The notes below the pieces were generated by a model. That model saw only the letters and a program-made list of their open reading frames with translations, was not told where the DNA came from and did not search any database. From Gemmatimonadaceae bacterium (GTDB lineage Bacteria; Gemmatimonadota; Gemmatimonadetes; Gemmatimonadales; Gemmatimonadaceae), in contig JACCRF010000121.1 of assembly GCA_013813715.1 (NCBI GenBank), positions 1 to 64,000 on the forward strand: a DNA stretch of 64,000 nt. Direction: 5' to 3'. This document shows positions 8,792 to 17,659 of the stretch, piece by piece. A program made the position numbers and the translations under genes. Every line of letters starts with the position of its first letter. The first letter of the stretch is position 1.

Positions 8792-11501
8792 TTATCGCCC
8801 GACCCACCACGTGGCCTTGACGACGAACACGTTCTCCGGCTGGATTGCCCACAGATCCTGGAAGTCGCGGCCGAAATCGAACTCGCCTGACGATACGGAT
8901 CCGAACCGGCTTTGCTGCCAGACGAAGAAGAGCGCCGAGCCGGGACGATACTCCCACCGCACCACCGCATTGCCCCGGAGCGAGCGCCGATTGAAGTCAC
9001 GGTCGGAGAAACTGAAAGACGGTGCGGGGCTCGTTCCATCCGGATCGACAGTGTATCGGCCCGTTGCGTCATCGCGCGAAATCGTCCCCGCGTCCTTGCC
9101 ATAAATCTCGAACTCGAATTCCCGGGGTCTCGCGAATTCCTTGTAATCGGTGAAATCAGCCGCTGCCAGGAGCGGCTGCGCAAAGAGCTGAAGCGACAGC
9201 TTCGGGGTGAAGGTCCAGTCCACGCGCGTCACCATCGACAACTGACGCTGATCCAGCGTCGCGAAGACGTAGCGTGAGCCGTAAGTGTCGGCGGCGAGCG
9301 GATCGGCGACCCGGGTGACGAACTGCCCCATCGCGTGCGTACGATTCCACGAAGGCGACAGCGTGATTCGAAGAGCCGTCGTCGGGCGCAGCGTCGCCCG
9401 GGGGCTGATCGTCACACCGCGTCCGCCCGCGACGTTGTACGAGTACGACGAGTAAATCCCGTACGTGTAGCGCTTGCGGCGGTCGGACGAGATCTCTCCC
9501 TGAATCCCGCCCCCTTCTACCACGCGCGCCAGCGGACCGCCACGAGTGAGATCGTCGTCATACACCGGCGGACGCCAGTCGAGACGCATGAATACGTTCC
9601 AGAAATTCGGCAGTTCGGCGACAGTGATCGATCCGACTCCGTTGAACGTCATGTCGCCGTCGAAAGTCCACGTTGGGTTCCAGAACAGGAACTGTCCCCA
9701 GTTCCGGAGATACTTGCTCGGCTTGTTCTCGTTGTACAGGATGATCGGCGACAGCGATCGCATGTCGGTCTCGCCCAGGAATCCCGCCTCGTTGATCTCG
9801 AATCCGGGATTGTACTCCTGGTATGTGAGCGTTCCCGTCCAATGCTCACCCGAGAGCTTGGCGAACGCCATTTCCGCGACGTAACCGGTGAGCGAGATCT
9901 TCGTCGGATCGCGGCGGAAGCGTTCTCTGTCGGGACGCTGGAAGTACCGCGCCGGCGACGTCTGCAGCGCGTCGATCGCCTCGGCGCTTCCCATGTTGTG
10001 ACTGACCGCCACTGCGCCATCGAACGCCCAGGTTCGATTGCCCCACGCGTGGTTCCAGTCGAAACCTGCAACGTACGCCGCCTTGCGGAAGATGGGCTCG
10101 AGCGCTGCGTCGTCGAGATCGCGGTTCACCGCCGTAAGGCCGACTCCCAGCGTGGTGTTGCCCTCCCGTATGTCGCGCTTGAGTCGACCGACGAAGTAAT
10201 TCGCCAGTGGCTCGACGGTCTCGCGCCGATCGCTGCCATCGATGGCTCGGATGCGGGCCTCCTCCTTCATGGTCACTGCATCGAGCAATCCTATCGACCA
10301 GCCTCCGCGGCTTCGACCGGTGAGCTTGGTGGCCGCCGCGATCGTCGTCTCGAACGGCGCGTCGACGAACGCGACACTCGAGCCACCAATGAAGCGCTGC
10401 GGCTCGCGGCCAATTCGCCGGGAATGAAGGAAGGTGTATCCGTTCGAGGAGTTCTGCGATCGTATATCCCCGAACCGGAAGATGCTGCCGCCTTCGACGA
10501 AGAAGGGCCGTCGCTCGGGGAAGAACGTCTCGAACGCGGAGAGGTTTACGACTGCCGGATCGACTTCGACCTGTCCGAAATCAGGATTGATCGTCGCATC
10601 GAGCGTGAGGTTGCTGGTGATGCCGTACTTGAGATCGAGCCCGACGCCCGGGGCCACTTCGTTCCTTTTCTGGAATGGATGGTTCGCCGCCGCGGCTGGA
10701 TGCTCGTTTTTCGCCAGCGCGTAAGGAATGAGCTCGAGGCGCCGCGGCGAAGAAAGCCTGCCAAGACCGGTGAGATGTCCGTAACGGTGCACACCCTGCT
10801 GTTGTGTCTTTGGCGTGAAGGCGGAGAAGGCAACCTCGGCTTTTCGCGCGATCTTCCGTCCGAGCTGCAGACCCCACGTCTGATCGGGCTGGTTCCGGTT
10901 GTAACGGAGCTGCGAGAGAGGAATGCGGAATTCGGCAGTCCATCCAGCCGAATCAACAGTTGCGTCGCCCTCCCACACGGCATCCCACGAGTTGTCCTGT
11001 GAGCCCGACGGACTGATGGTCGCGTCGCGCCGTGCACCGGCAGGCGAGAGGCGGAAGATCACAGCGCTCAGGTGATCGTGATAGCTGTCGAAGGTGACCT
11101 CGACGAGGTCGCCTTCTATGAACTCGTCTCGCCGGGCGAGCTGTGACTGAATCGCGCGAGGATCGCGGTCGTAGAGACGCATGCCGACGTAGACCGCATC
11201 GTCGTCGACGAGGATTCGCGCCTCCGTCCGCTCGGACACCGGCTGCCCTTCGTTTGGATCGTATTGGCGAAACTCCGTGACAGGAGTCGCCGCCTGCCAT
11301 GCGGCCTCGTCCATTCGGCCGTCGATCTGAACGGATCCGTTGCGCCTTGCCGCGACCGCGGTTGCTGCCTGGTTATTGGGGTCTCGCGGTCTCAGCGGCG
11401 GGAGCAGCGGAAGTTTGCGCAAACGCCGAGCGGGCGGCAGATGCGATCGCGAGACTCGCTGACCCGGCAACCGTAGCGGCGAGAGCGACTGTTCGATTCA
11501 T
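8792..11501 (-). CDS. DUF5916 outer-membrane protein with N-terminal CBM9-like domain (frame break near start)
   Basis: The continuous frame runs 8792-11470 (892 aa). From about residue 40 it shows a carbohydrate-binding family 9-like domain (VQIDGRMDEAAWQAA... and DDDAVYVGMRLYDRDP). A long beta-strand-rich DUF5916 barrel follows and ends in a terminal aromatic-rich strand. The first 35 residues are not protein-like. A proper signal peptide (MNRTVALAATVAGSAS...AFAQT) lies in the adjacent frame from an ATG at 11501. Removing one base of the GGGG run at 11379-11382 joins the frames, so I take 11501 as the real start. The family is found in outer membranes of Bacteroidota and Gemmatimonadota-like bacteria; its function is not established. 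Confidence 0.75.
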
Positions 11502-11613
11502 AAGGGGAACCCGGGGAGGAGACGCCCGACTGCGGGGAATTGGACAGTACGAGGCGATAGAAGGTTTTGTTCGAGGGCATTGCGCATTGGATCCCATGCT
11601 GAATAATCAACAG

Positions 11614-11629
11614 TGCTGAATTTTCAGCA
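11614..11629. promoter_or_regulatory. Short palindrome upstream of the DUF5916 gene
   Basis: The 16-base sequence TGCTGAATTTTCAGCA has 7-base inverted arms, and a further TGCTGAAT copy lies about 18 bases to its left. It sits about 115 bases upstream of the inferred start at 11501, in an A+T-richer patch of the gap 11502-11764, so it could be an operator or part of the promoter. No regulator is identified. The rest of that gap holds no gene that I can see. Confidence 0.3.
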
Positions 11630-11764
11630 ACGACGCCGATTTGTCAAGAGCGACGCGCGCGCAGCCCGGACCTTCTCTTGGGTGAGCCCTTCGATGATGC
11701 CTCGCCTGGAAGCGAGGACCAGTTCCCGATTATGTACGAAGTGCGATGCGCGGCGGAGTCGCCG

Positions 11765-12361
11765 TTATGCCGCGCTAGTCGGCCCTTGCGGCCCGCTATG
11801 CTTCGCGGCCATCAAGCCCGGAGCGACGACCAGAATCATCACGATAACGAATCCCACGAGGCCAAGCTCCGGTAGCGGAATCGGCGAGAGTATCCGCGCG
11901 CCGAAGAGAAGCGCGAATGCAACCGCCGACGCGATGAACCTCATCCCCATCCGTTCGGCGAACAGCAGCGCGACGACTCCAATCGTGATCGCGAGCACGA
12001 CCATCGCGGCGATGTACGCTGGCGCACGCAACACTCCCGAGTCCCAGGCCTGAAGTGATCCCATCACGAGAATCAGCACCATGCCCCAAAGCTTTTCGTT
12101 TCTCATTGTGAGCTCCTTTCTCAGGTGAAGCCGCAGCATGTGCGGCGTAGAACGAAGCAGCTGGCCCCAGAGCCAGCGGCGCGCGGCCCGTTCACCAACG
12201 CGCGGGGTCACCACGGTGCGCGCCTCTTCCAGCAGATCGCCGATAAGCTCGTCGCGATACGGCGCGGGCAGCAGCATCACCATCAACCGCTCGGTTCGCG
12301 GAGCGTGAAAAGTCGTCGTCGCCGGCGGTGACGCGTGCGACGTGACACGGGTCGAGGTCAT
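11765..12361 (-). CDS. Permease-prefix-like membrane protein paired with PadR
   Basis: The 198-residue protein has a soluble N-terminal part. Its segment PAPYRDELIGDLLEEA, followed by an Arg-rich RRWLWGQLLRS, resembles the prefix domain found on MacB/FtsX-like permeases. About four hydrophobic helices follow (roughly 92-190). No permease core is present, so this is a stand-alone prefix/membrane protein. Its ATG overlaps the PadR stop codon by four bases, which implies translational coupling. In related genomes PadR regulators are often followed by such membrane proteins. Function unknown. Confidence 0.6.
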   Translation of the reverse strand: MTSTRVTSHASPPATTTFHAPRTERLMVMLLPAPYRDELIGDLLEEARTVVTPRVGERAARRWLWGQLLRSTPHMLRLHLRKELTMRNEKLWGMVLILVMGSLQAWDSGVLRAPAYIAAMVVLAITIGVVALLFAERMGMRFIASAVAFALLFGARILSPIPLPELGLVGFVIVMILVVAPGLMAAKHSGPQGPTSAA

Positions 12362-12705
12362 ATTCCGGCGCCCGCCGGTCGCGGTATCCCCGCAACACCT
12401 TCACGCATCCGGTCCATTGCCTGGATGCCTTCGTTGAGGGCTCTCACGCCGGGTGCAGTGAGGCGAAAGAACCGCTTCGCACGCCCTCCCCGCGCCTCAG
12501 ACCCGGGAGCCGCGACGGAAGTCGTGTGACCCTTGGCTTCGAGCCGGTCGAGCGTTGCGTAGACGGCGCCGAGCGAGATGCCACGGCCGGTTCTCTCCTC
12601 GATGGCACGTCTCACCGTCATGCCGTACGCCCCGTCGCCAAGCCCCGCGACGGCGAGCATTACGAGCTGCTCGAATGCTCCGGGTAAATCGGGTTGCTTC
12701 GCCAC
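12358..12705 (-). CDS. PadR-family transcriptional regulator
   Basis: The 115-residue protein is a winged-helix PadR regulator. It has the typical start LPGAFEQLVMLAVAGLGDGA, the recognition region GRGISLGAVYATLDRLEAKG and a wing followed by a C-terminal dimerisation helix. The GTG start at 12705 is preceded by GGAGA at a normal distance. It is cotranscribed with the overlapping membrane protein gene, which it probably controls together with itself through the palindrome at 12723-12737. The inducing signal is unknown. Confidence 0.88.
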   Translation of the reverse strand: MAKQPDLPGAFEQLVMLAVAGLGDGAYGMTVRRAIEERTGRGISLGAVYATLDRLEAKGHTTSVAAPGSEARGGRAKRFFRLTAPGVRALNEGIQAMDRMREGVAGIPRPAGAGI

Positions 12706-12722
12706 GTTCGGTCTCCGCGTAA

Positions 12723-12763
12723 TTCTACATTGTAGAAATAGCGGGGATCGTGCAGCCTGTCAA
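12723..12763 (-). promoter_or_regulatory. Predicted PadR promoter and operator
   Basis: On the minus strand a TTGACA hexamer (12758-12763) is followed, after 17 bases, by TATTTC (12735-12740). A perfect palindrome TTCTACATTGTAGAA (12723-12737) overlaps the -10 element and lies 18 bases before the PadR start. The ACA-TGT arrangement resembles known PadR operators, so autoregulation is likely. Confidence 0.5.
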
Positions 12764-12873
12764 TGGTCGTGCAACCGGTCAATTGGAAGCGACGACCCCC
12801 GCTGGCGTGACGGCGGGATGCAGGCAAATTCGAGGACGGACCAGTAAAGAAGCTCGAAGCTCGGAGGAGCGAG

Positions 12874-14214
12874 ATGGAACAGGAGGCCGAAAATTTGCTG
12901 GCGGCATTCATCCGGGCGGCGTGCGTTCCGCGCGATGCCTCGCACGGGTCGGGAACGCTCGCCGCGGCCAACGCAATCCTCGCGGCGCATCCGCAGATCG
13001 GCCGTGACGACATCCACGCCGCGGCCATACTTGGCAGCCATGAAGCCGTAGGCAGGCTGCTCGGGGCAGACGCGGGAGGGGCAACGCGGCGCGGAGGCCC
13101 CTATGACTGGGATGCGCTCACTCACCTCTGCTTCTCGCGTTACCTGCGCATCGATCGCACGCGATCTGAGGATTTCGTCCTCGCAGCCAGGTCGCTGCTC
13201 GAGCACGGCGCCAATGCCAGCACCGGGTTCCATTGGAACGGCGAGTTCGAGTCGGCGATATACGGCGCCGCCGGGATAGCTCACGACGCCGAGCTGACGC
13301 GCCTTCTTCTGGAGCACGGCGCTGATCCGAACGACGGTGGCGAGACCGAGTATCACTCGCCAGAGGGATTCGACAACGCCGCAATGCAGGTGATAGTGGA
13401 GAGTGGCAAGCTCGCTCCGTCAGGCCTCCTTACGATGCTGGTTCGCAAGCTGGACTGGACCGACTTCGACGGGGCGGAATGGCTTCTCACACACGGGTCG
13501 GATCCGAATCTGGTAAGCCATTGGGGTGACACCGCATTGAACCACGCCCTTGGCCGCGACAATCCTCTGCGATTCATCGAGCTCCTCCTGGATCACGGTG
13601 CGGAGCCCGCAGCCACTTCGAAAAACGGCCTGTCGGCTATTGCCATGGCGGCAAGGATGGCGCGCGCTGATGTGCTCGGACTGTTCGAGCGGCGCGGCTT
13701 CTCAACCGATCTCGGCGGAGACCACGCTTTCCTCGGCGCCTGCGCACGTGGCGACATGGACACTGCGCGAAGCATGGTTGCGGCCGATCCGAAGATTGTC
13801 GCCCGGCTGGAGAGTCAGGATGCGGGGTTGCTCGCCTACGCGGCGGGCGCTGGCAATACGACCGCCGTAGCGCTCATGCTCGACCTGGGCTTCGATATCA
13901 CGTCGAGAACGAGCAAGGCCGGAGCATCCGAAGACACGGCGCTGCACGTCGCGGTCTGGCGCGATCGCGTTACGACGGTCAAGCTCCTCATCGATCGCGG
14001 CGCCCCTCTCGAAGTGACGAACAAGAGAGGCGAGACGCCGCTCGCGCGCGCGGTTCGCGCGCTGGTCGAGCCGTCCGAGTGGACGCCGCATGACTCAGTC
14101 GATCTCGTCGCTGCTCTCCTTGGCGCGGGTGCACGCGCGGATGCGGTGCGGCACTTTCCCTCTGGCGTTGCGGCAGCCGACGAGCTGTTGCGAAGCTTTG
14201 GCCGAGGAGCGTGA
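12874..14214 (+). CDS. Ankyrin-repeat protein
   Basis: The 446-residue protein is built of ankyrin repeats across most of its length. Clear units include LLLEHGADPNDGGE, LLDHGAEPAATSKNGLSAIA, the HVAVWRDRVTTVKLLIDRGA region and KRGETPLARAV near the C-terminus. There is no signal peptide, so it is probably a cytoplasmic protein-interaction scaffold. A strong ribosome-binding site (GGAGGAG) precedes the ATG at 12874. It is divergent from the PadR operon and alone on its strand until the small SRPBCC-like gene. Partner unknown. Confidence 0.8.
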   Translation: MEQEAENLLAAFIRAACVPRDASHGSGTLAAANAILAAHPQIGRDDIHAAAILGSHEAVGRLLGADAGGATRRGGPYDWDALTHLCFSRYLRIDRTRSEDFVLAARSLLEHGANASTGFHWNGEFESAIYGAAGIAHDAELTRLLLEHGADPNDGGETEYHSPEGFDNAAMQVIVESGKLAPSGLLTMLVRKLDWTDFDGAEWLLTHGSDPNLVSHWGDTALNHALGRDNPLRFIELLLDHGAEPAATSKNGLSAIAMAARMARADVLGLFERRGFSTDLGGDHAFLGACARGDMDTARSMVAADPKIVARLESQDAGLLAYAAGAGNTTAVALMLDLGFDITSRTSKAGASEDTALHVAVWRDRVTTVKLLIDRGAPLEVTNKRGETPLARAVRALVEPSEWTPHDSVDLVAALLGAGARADAVRHFPSGVAAADELLRSFGRGA

Positions 14215-14275
14215 CCGTGACGTGGATCGCGACGTGTGCTTGCGCAGACGGACCGCAGGTTAGCGACCGCTCATA

Positions 14276-15013
14276 ATGTTTGGCTCGGCGGTTGTCTACA
14301 TCGGGCTGGTCGTAGCTGCGGCAGGGTTGGCCACGGTCATCAGGCCGCTGCGACGACTGGGCGTGGCCACGCGCCGACGGGGACTCGGCATCGCGGCTAC
14401 AGGTGTCGGACTCGCCTGTATCGGACTGTTTCTTCCCTCGACGGAATCACGAGTGACGCGGAAAACGACCCGGCTCGACGAGTACATTCCGGTATGGCAG
14501 TTCCGGGAGTTTCATACCATCGAAGTCGCGGCACCGCCGCGTGCGGTATTCGAGGCGATCAAGAAAGTTCGGGCTGACGAGATTGTGTTCTTTCGCGCGC
14601 TGACCTGGATTCGGCGTGGTGGCCAGGAAGGCTCGGAAGGCATATTGAACGCAGGTTCGCGGAGGCCGCTGATAGATGTGGCAACGAGCAGTGGCTTCGT
14701 CCGGCTCGCCGAAGACGTTCCGCAAGAACTCGTGATCGGCACGGTTGTGGCGGCGCCGCGGGGCTACCGTGGAAAGCTGACGCCCCAAGTTTTTCAGAAG
14801 CCATTGCCGCCGGGGTTCGCGATCGCCGCGATGAATTTCCTCGTTACCCCGATTGGCTCGAATCGCTCTCTTGTCTCTACCGAGACGCGAGTGTTTGCCA
14901 ACAGTCCGGCTGCACGCAGACGATTCGCCGTGTACTGGCGGCTCATCTACCCCGGAAGCGCGCTCATCCGACGGATGTGGCTGCGCGCTGTTCAGCAGCG
15001 CGCCACCGGTTAG
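14276..15013 (+). CDS. Membrane-anchored SRPBCC-like protein
   Basis: The 245-residue protein begins with two hydrophobic helices (about 4-22 and 40-56). A soluble region follows that looks like a START/SRPBCC ligand-binding fold: FHTIEVAAPPRAVFEAIKKV is the usual first strand and helix, and the terminal FAVYWRLIYPGSALIRRMWL is the long C-terminal helix. Such proteins bind hydrophobic ligands. The last four bases overlap the 3' end of the convergent GntR gene. Specific function unknown. Confidence 0.6.
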   Translation: MFGSAVVYIGLVVAAAGLATVIRPLRRLGVATRRRGLGIAATGVGLACIGLFLPSTESRVTRKTTRLDEYIPVWQFREFHTIEVAAPPRAVFEAIKKVRADEIVFFRALTWIRRGGQEGSEGILNAGSRRPLIDVATSSGFVRLAEDVPQELVIGTVVAAPRGYRGKLTPQVFQKPLPPGFAIAAMNFLVTPIGSNRSLVSTETRVFANSPAARRRFAVYWRLIYPGSALIRRMWLRAVQQRATG

Positions 15014-15822
15014 GGAGCCGGAGGTTTGCCGTCTTCCATCGAAGCCGGCAGGGCTGCCTCCATTACTATAGAAGAAGACGGTTCGTCTGAAGGGGAAGTC
15101 GGTTCACCAGGAGGTTCTGCCGCTCGCCCGGACGTATCCGCGGCCGTCCCACGAACGGCGGGACGCGACAACGATTTCTTCATGGGTTCGATTCCCTCGA
15201 GCCAGTGAGCCTTGAGGAGTCGGGCTGCACGCTTCAGCTTGCGATTTTTCAGTTGGCGGACGATGTCGCGGTGCTGGCGCGCAGCCGCGACGACGTGGGA
15301 AGCCTTCACCGTGTGCGCGTGCTGATACCGGCTGAGGAGTTGCTTGAGGCGGGCGATAATTCCGGCGAGCTGACGCGATGGGTTGTCCCCTAACAGCATC
15401 GCGTGCCATTTGGCATCAATCTCCAGCGCCTCGGCGGGCGTTATCTCCGCGGTCGCGAGGCGGGCGTTGATGCCGTCGAGTTCCTCGAGGACTTTCGGTG
15501 CAGGCCTTCCCTGAAGCCGGAGGGCGAGCCTCTCGAAATGTCCGAGGAGCATGTACAGTTCTTCGGCCTCATCGGGTGTAAGCGAGAGTACGCGGAAGCC
15601 TTTCCGGGGGTCCGATTCTATAGGCGCCTCACCTTCGAGGGACAGGAGCGCTTCCCTGATCGGGGTCTGACTAACGCCGAGTTCGCGGGCGATGCTGCTC
15701 TCGTTGAGGCGCTCGCCAGGCGCAAAGCGGCCGGAGATGATGCGAGCGGTCAGCTCGTCGCGGAGCGCCGCGCGGAGAGGGCGGCGGGAAGGGGTTATAG
15801 AGTCGGGCGGCGATGCGTCCAT
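15010..15822 (-). CDS. GntR/FadR-family regulator
   Basis: The 270-residue protein has an N-terminal GntR winged helix (ALRDELTARIISGRFAPGER, then VSQTPIREALLSLEGE) followed by an FCD-type all-helical effector domain. A Ser/Pro/Glu-rich tail of about 50 residues has no clear fold. FCD regulators sense small carboxylic acids or CoA esters. The gene lies 93 bases downstream of paaD on the same strand, so it may control the phenylacetate genes in the way PaaR/PaaX do elsewhere; this is inference from position. The ATG at 15822 is the only reasonable start. Confidence 0.8.
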   Translation of the reverse strand: MDASPPDSITPSRRPLRAALRDELTARIISGRFAPGERLNESSIARELGVSQTPIREALLSLEGEAPIESDPRKGFRVLSLTPDEAEELYMLLGHFERLALRLQGRPAPKVLEELDGINARLATAEITPAEALEIDAKWHAMLLGDNPSRQLAGIIARLKQLLSRYQHAHTVKASHVVAAARQHRDIVRQLKNRKLKRAARLLKAHWLEGIEPMKKSLSRPAVRGTAADTSGRAAEPPGEPTSPSDEPSSSIVMEAALPASMEDGKPPAP

Positions 15823-15915
15823 TTGTACCTGTGTCGACGTGTTCGAAGCTTCAATATGCTATAGAGGCCTACGGCCCGCCACCCATAACGCCAAAATACT
15901 GAGGATTGACCGCGG

Positions 15916-16428
15916 TCAGAAGCTCTTGAAATGGTCGAATGGTTGGCGGCAGGCGTTGCAGAAGTGAATCGCCTTACACGCTGTCGATCCGAACTCGCTC
16001 TTCTCAACGGTATTCGCCGACCCGCAGAAAGGACATTCCACGGCTGGCCGAGCCCGCCGCAGGTTCACCAGGTCAGTGATGCTGCCGCTGGATACCTCGA
16101 CCATGCCAGGCGGCGCAATTCCGTATTCCCTCAGTTTCCGCTTCGTCGCCTCGCTCAGCCAGTCGGTGGTCCACGGCGGCGAAAAGGCCGTCTGAACCCG
16201 CACATTCGCAAAACCGTGTGCCTCGAGAGTGGAAACGATCTCTCGCTCGATAACCTGCAGCGCGGGGCAACCCGAGTACGTGGGAGTCACCGTTACCCAC
16301 AGCTCATCGCCGGCGAACGCGACATCCCTTACGATGCCGAGCTCGACAACGTCGATCACCGGCAGCTCCGGATCCTTGACCTCGGCGAGGATCTCGAGGA
16401 TCTCTTCCTTCGACGCCGTAAGGGCCAT
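15916..16428 (-). CDS. paaD: PaaD, 1,2-phenylacetyl-CoA epoxidase maturation subunit
   Basis: The 170-residue protein has an N-terminal MIP18/DUF59 domain (VKDPELPVIDVVELGIV and the YSGCP motif with Cys54). The C-terminal zinc-ribbon-like part has CPFCGS (Cys132, Cys135) and FCNAC (Cys157, Cys160), the PaaD hallmark. It is thought to help assemble iron-sulfur or diiron centres of the PaaABCE monooxygenase. The ATG at 16428 overlaps the paaC stop by one base pair set (ATGA-type coupling), which fixes the start; upstream frame sequence is paaC shadow. Confidence 0.92.
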   Translation of the reverse strand: MALTASKEEILEILAEVKDPELPVIDVVELGIVRDVAFAGDELWVTVTPTYSGCPALQVIEREIVSTLEAHGFANVRVQTAFSPPWTTDWLSEATKRKLREYGIAPPGMVEVSSGSITDLVNLRRARPAVECPFCGSANTVEKSEFGSTACKAIHFCNACRQPFDHFKSF

Positions 16429-17288
16429 CACCACTCCGCCCCGGGATGCGACCGCGCCACGATCTGCATCTCGGCCAGCATATGGCCAAGGAACTCGGTG
16501 TGCTTCCCGTTGCGCCCTCCGCCGATCATGTAGCTGTCGGCGGGCATGACGAGCGTCGAGCGTCCCATCACTTCTCGCACGACACCGTCCCATTGCGGCT
16601 TCAGAGCCGTCAGGTCGGGACCGATGCCGTGCTCCTGCATCTCTATATCCACCGCGTCCGGACGAAACATCTCGGGCGTGAACCGCCAGAGGTCATCGAG
16701 CGCCTTTTGCGCTCTCGCGTGGCTCTCATCGGTGCCGTCGCCCATTCGCACCACCCATTCGCTGCTATGCCGCACATGGTACCGCACTTCCTTAAACCCT
16801 TTTGCCGCAATCCCCGCCAGCTCCCTGTGCGCGCCCTTCTGAAGCTGCTCGAGGACGTGATAACTGTACACGTCGAAAAGGAACTGCCGCACGATCGTGT
16901 ACGCGTAGTCGCCCTTGGGAAGCTCGACAATATGGAGGTTCCGGAACTCCCCCCCGTCACGGAAATAGGCCAGCGCATCCTCGCTGCGCCCCTTGCCCTC
17001 GATCTTTCCCGCGAGATTAAGCAGCAGCGTGGCCTGGCCGACGAGATCCAAAGCGATGTTGGCAAGCGCGATGTCCTCCTCGAGAATCGGCCCGTGGCCG
17101 CACCACTCGGATAGTCGGTGCCCGAGCACGAGCCGGTCGTCGGCCAGGCCGAGAAGGAACGGAAATAGCTTAGGGGGAGAAGAGGGAGCAATGGGAGAAG
17201 AGGGAGTAAGGGGGCCAAGCTCGTTAGAAGGGCCAGAGGACCTAGACGCGGCGGACGTGATCGGTCTGGTTTCGCGCATGCGACTCAA
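16428..17288 (-). CDS. paaC: PaaC, epoxidase structural subunit
   Basis: The 286-residue protein is the ferritin-like, non-catalytic partner of PaaA. From about residue 38 it shows FLLGLADDRLVLGHRLSEWC and LEEDIALANIALDLVGQAT, typical of PaaC. The family normally starts near this point; the first 35 residues are a Ser/Pro-rich run (around TPSSPIAPSSPP) encoded by a GGGAGAAGAGGGAG-like repeat at 17170-17215. That run looks like repetitive DNA captured into the reading frame. The start at 17288 overlaps the paaB stop by four bases. Confidence 0.92.
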   Translation of the reverse strand: MSRMRETRPITSAASRSSGPSNELGPLTPSSPIAPSSPPKLFPFLLGLADDRLVLGHRLSEWCGHGPILEEDIALANIALDLVGQATLLLNLAGKIEGKGRSEDALAYFRDGGEFRNLHIVELPKGDYAYTIVRQFLFDVYSYHVLEQLQKGAHRELAGIAAKGFKEVRYHVRHSSEWVVRMGDGTDESHARAQKALDDLWRFTPEMFRPDAVDIEMQEHGIGPDLTALKPQWDGVVREVMGRSTLVMPADSYMIGGGRNGKHTEFLGHMLAEMQIVARSHPGAEW

Positions 17289-17650
17289 AAACCCTTGAGG
17301 CCGCGAGGGATCTTATAGAACTGGGGATGCCTGTAGATCTTGTCCGCGCCGGGGTCAAAGAACGGGCCGGCCTCGTCGCTCGGCGAAGCGGTGACGGAGT
17401 TGGACTGAACGACCCAGATGCTCACGACCGCGCCGCGCCTCGCGTACACGTCGCGCGCGTTCTGAAGGGCCATCTCGGCGTCGGCCGCGTGCACGCTGCC
17501 GGCGTGCTCATGTGGATCGCCTCCGGTTTTCTGCGTGAACACCTCCCACAGCGGCCACTGAGTCTCGCCTTCCGGCGCCGATCCATTCCCCCCGGGTTTG
17601 GCTCCCGGTATCGCCGGCGTCCTTCCCTTTGCGTCGCGCGCCTCGGCCAT
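17285..17650 (-). CDS. paaB: PaaB, epoxidase subunit
   Basis: The 121-residue protein has the small PaaB fold: QWPLWEVFTQKTGGDPHEHA, then GSVHAADAEMALQNARDVYA and the terminal YRHPQFYKIPRGLKGF. PaaB bridges PaaA-PaaC heterodimers in the phenylacetyl-CoA epoxidase. About 30 non-conserved residues precede the domain. The start at 17650 is nine bases after the paaA stop and its own stop overlaps the paaC start, which gives a tightly packed paaABCD operon. Confidence 0.93.
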   Translation of the reverse strand: MAEARDAKGRTPAIPGAKPGGNGSAPEGETQWPLWEVFTQKTGGDPHEHAGSVHAADAEMALQNARDVYARRGAVVSIWVVQSNSVTASPSDEAGPFFDPGADKIYRHPQFYKIPRGLKGF

Positions 17651-17659
17651 GGCGAATTG

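Noticed and set aside
9335-11002. 555-codon + strand frame opposite the DUF5916 gene
   Set aside because: Antisense to a clear barrel protein; Arg-rich sequence without domains, as expected from codon bias in GC-rich DNA.
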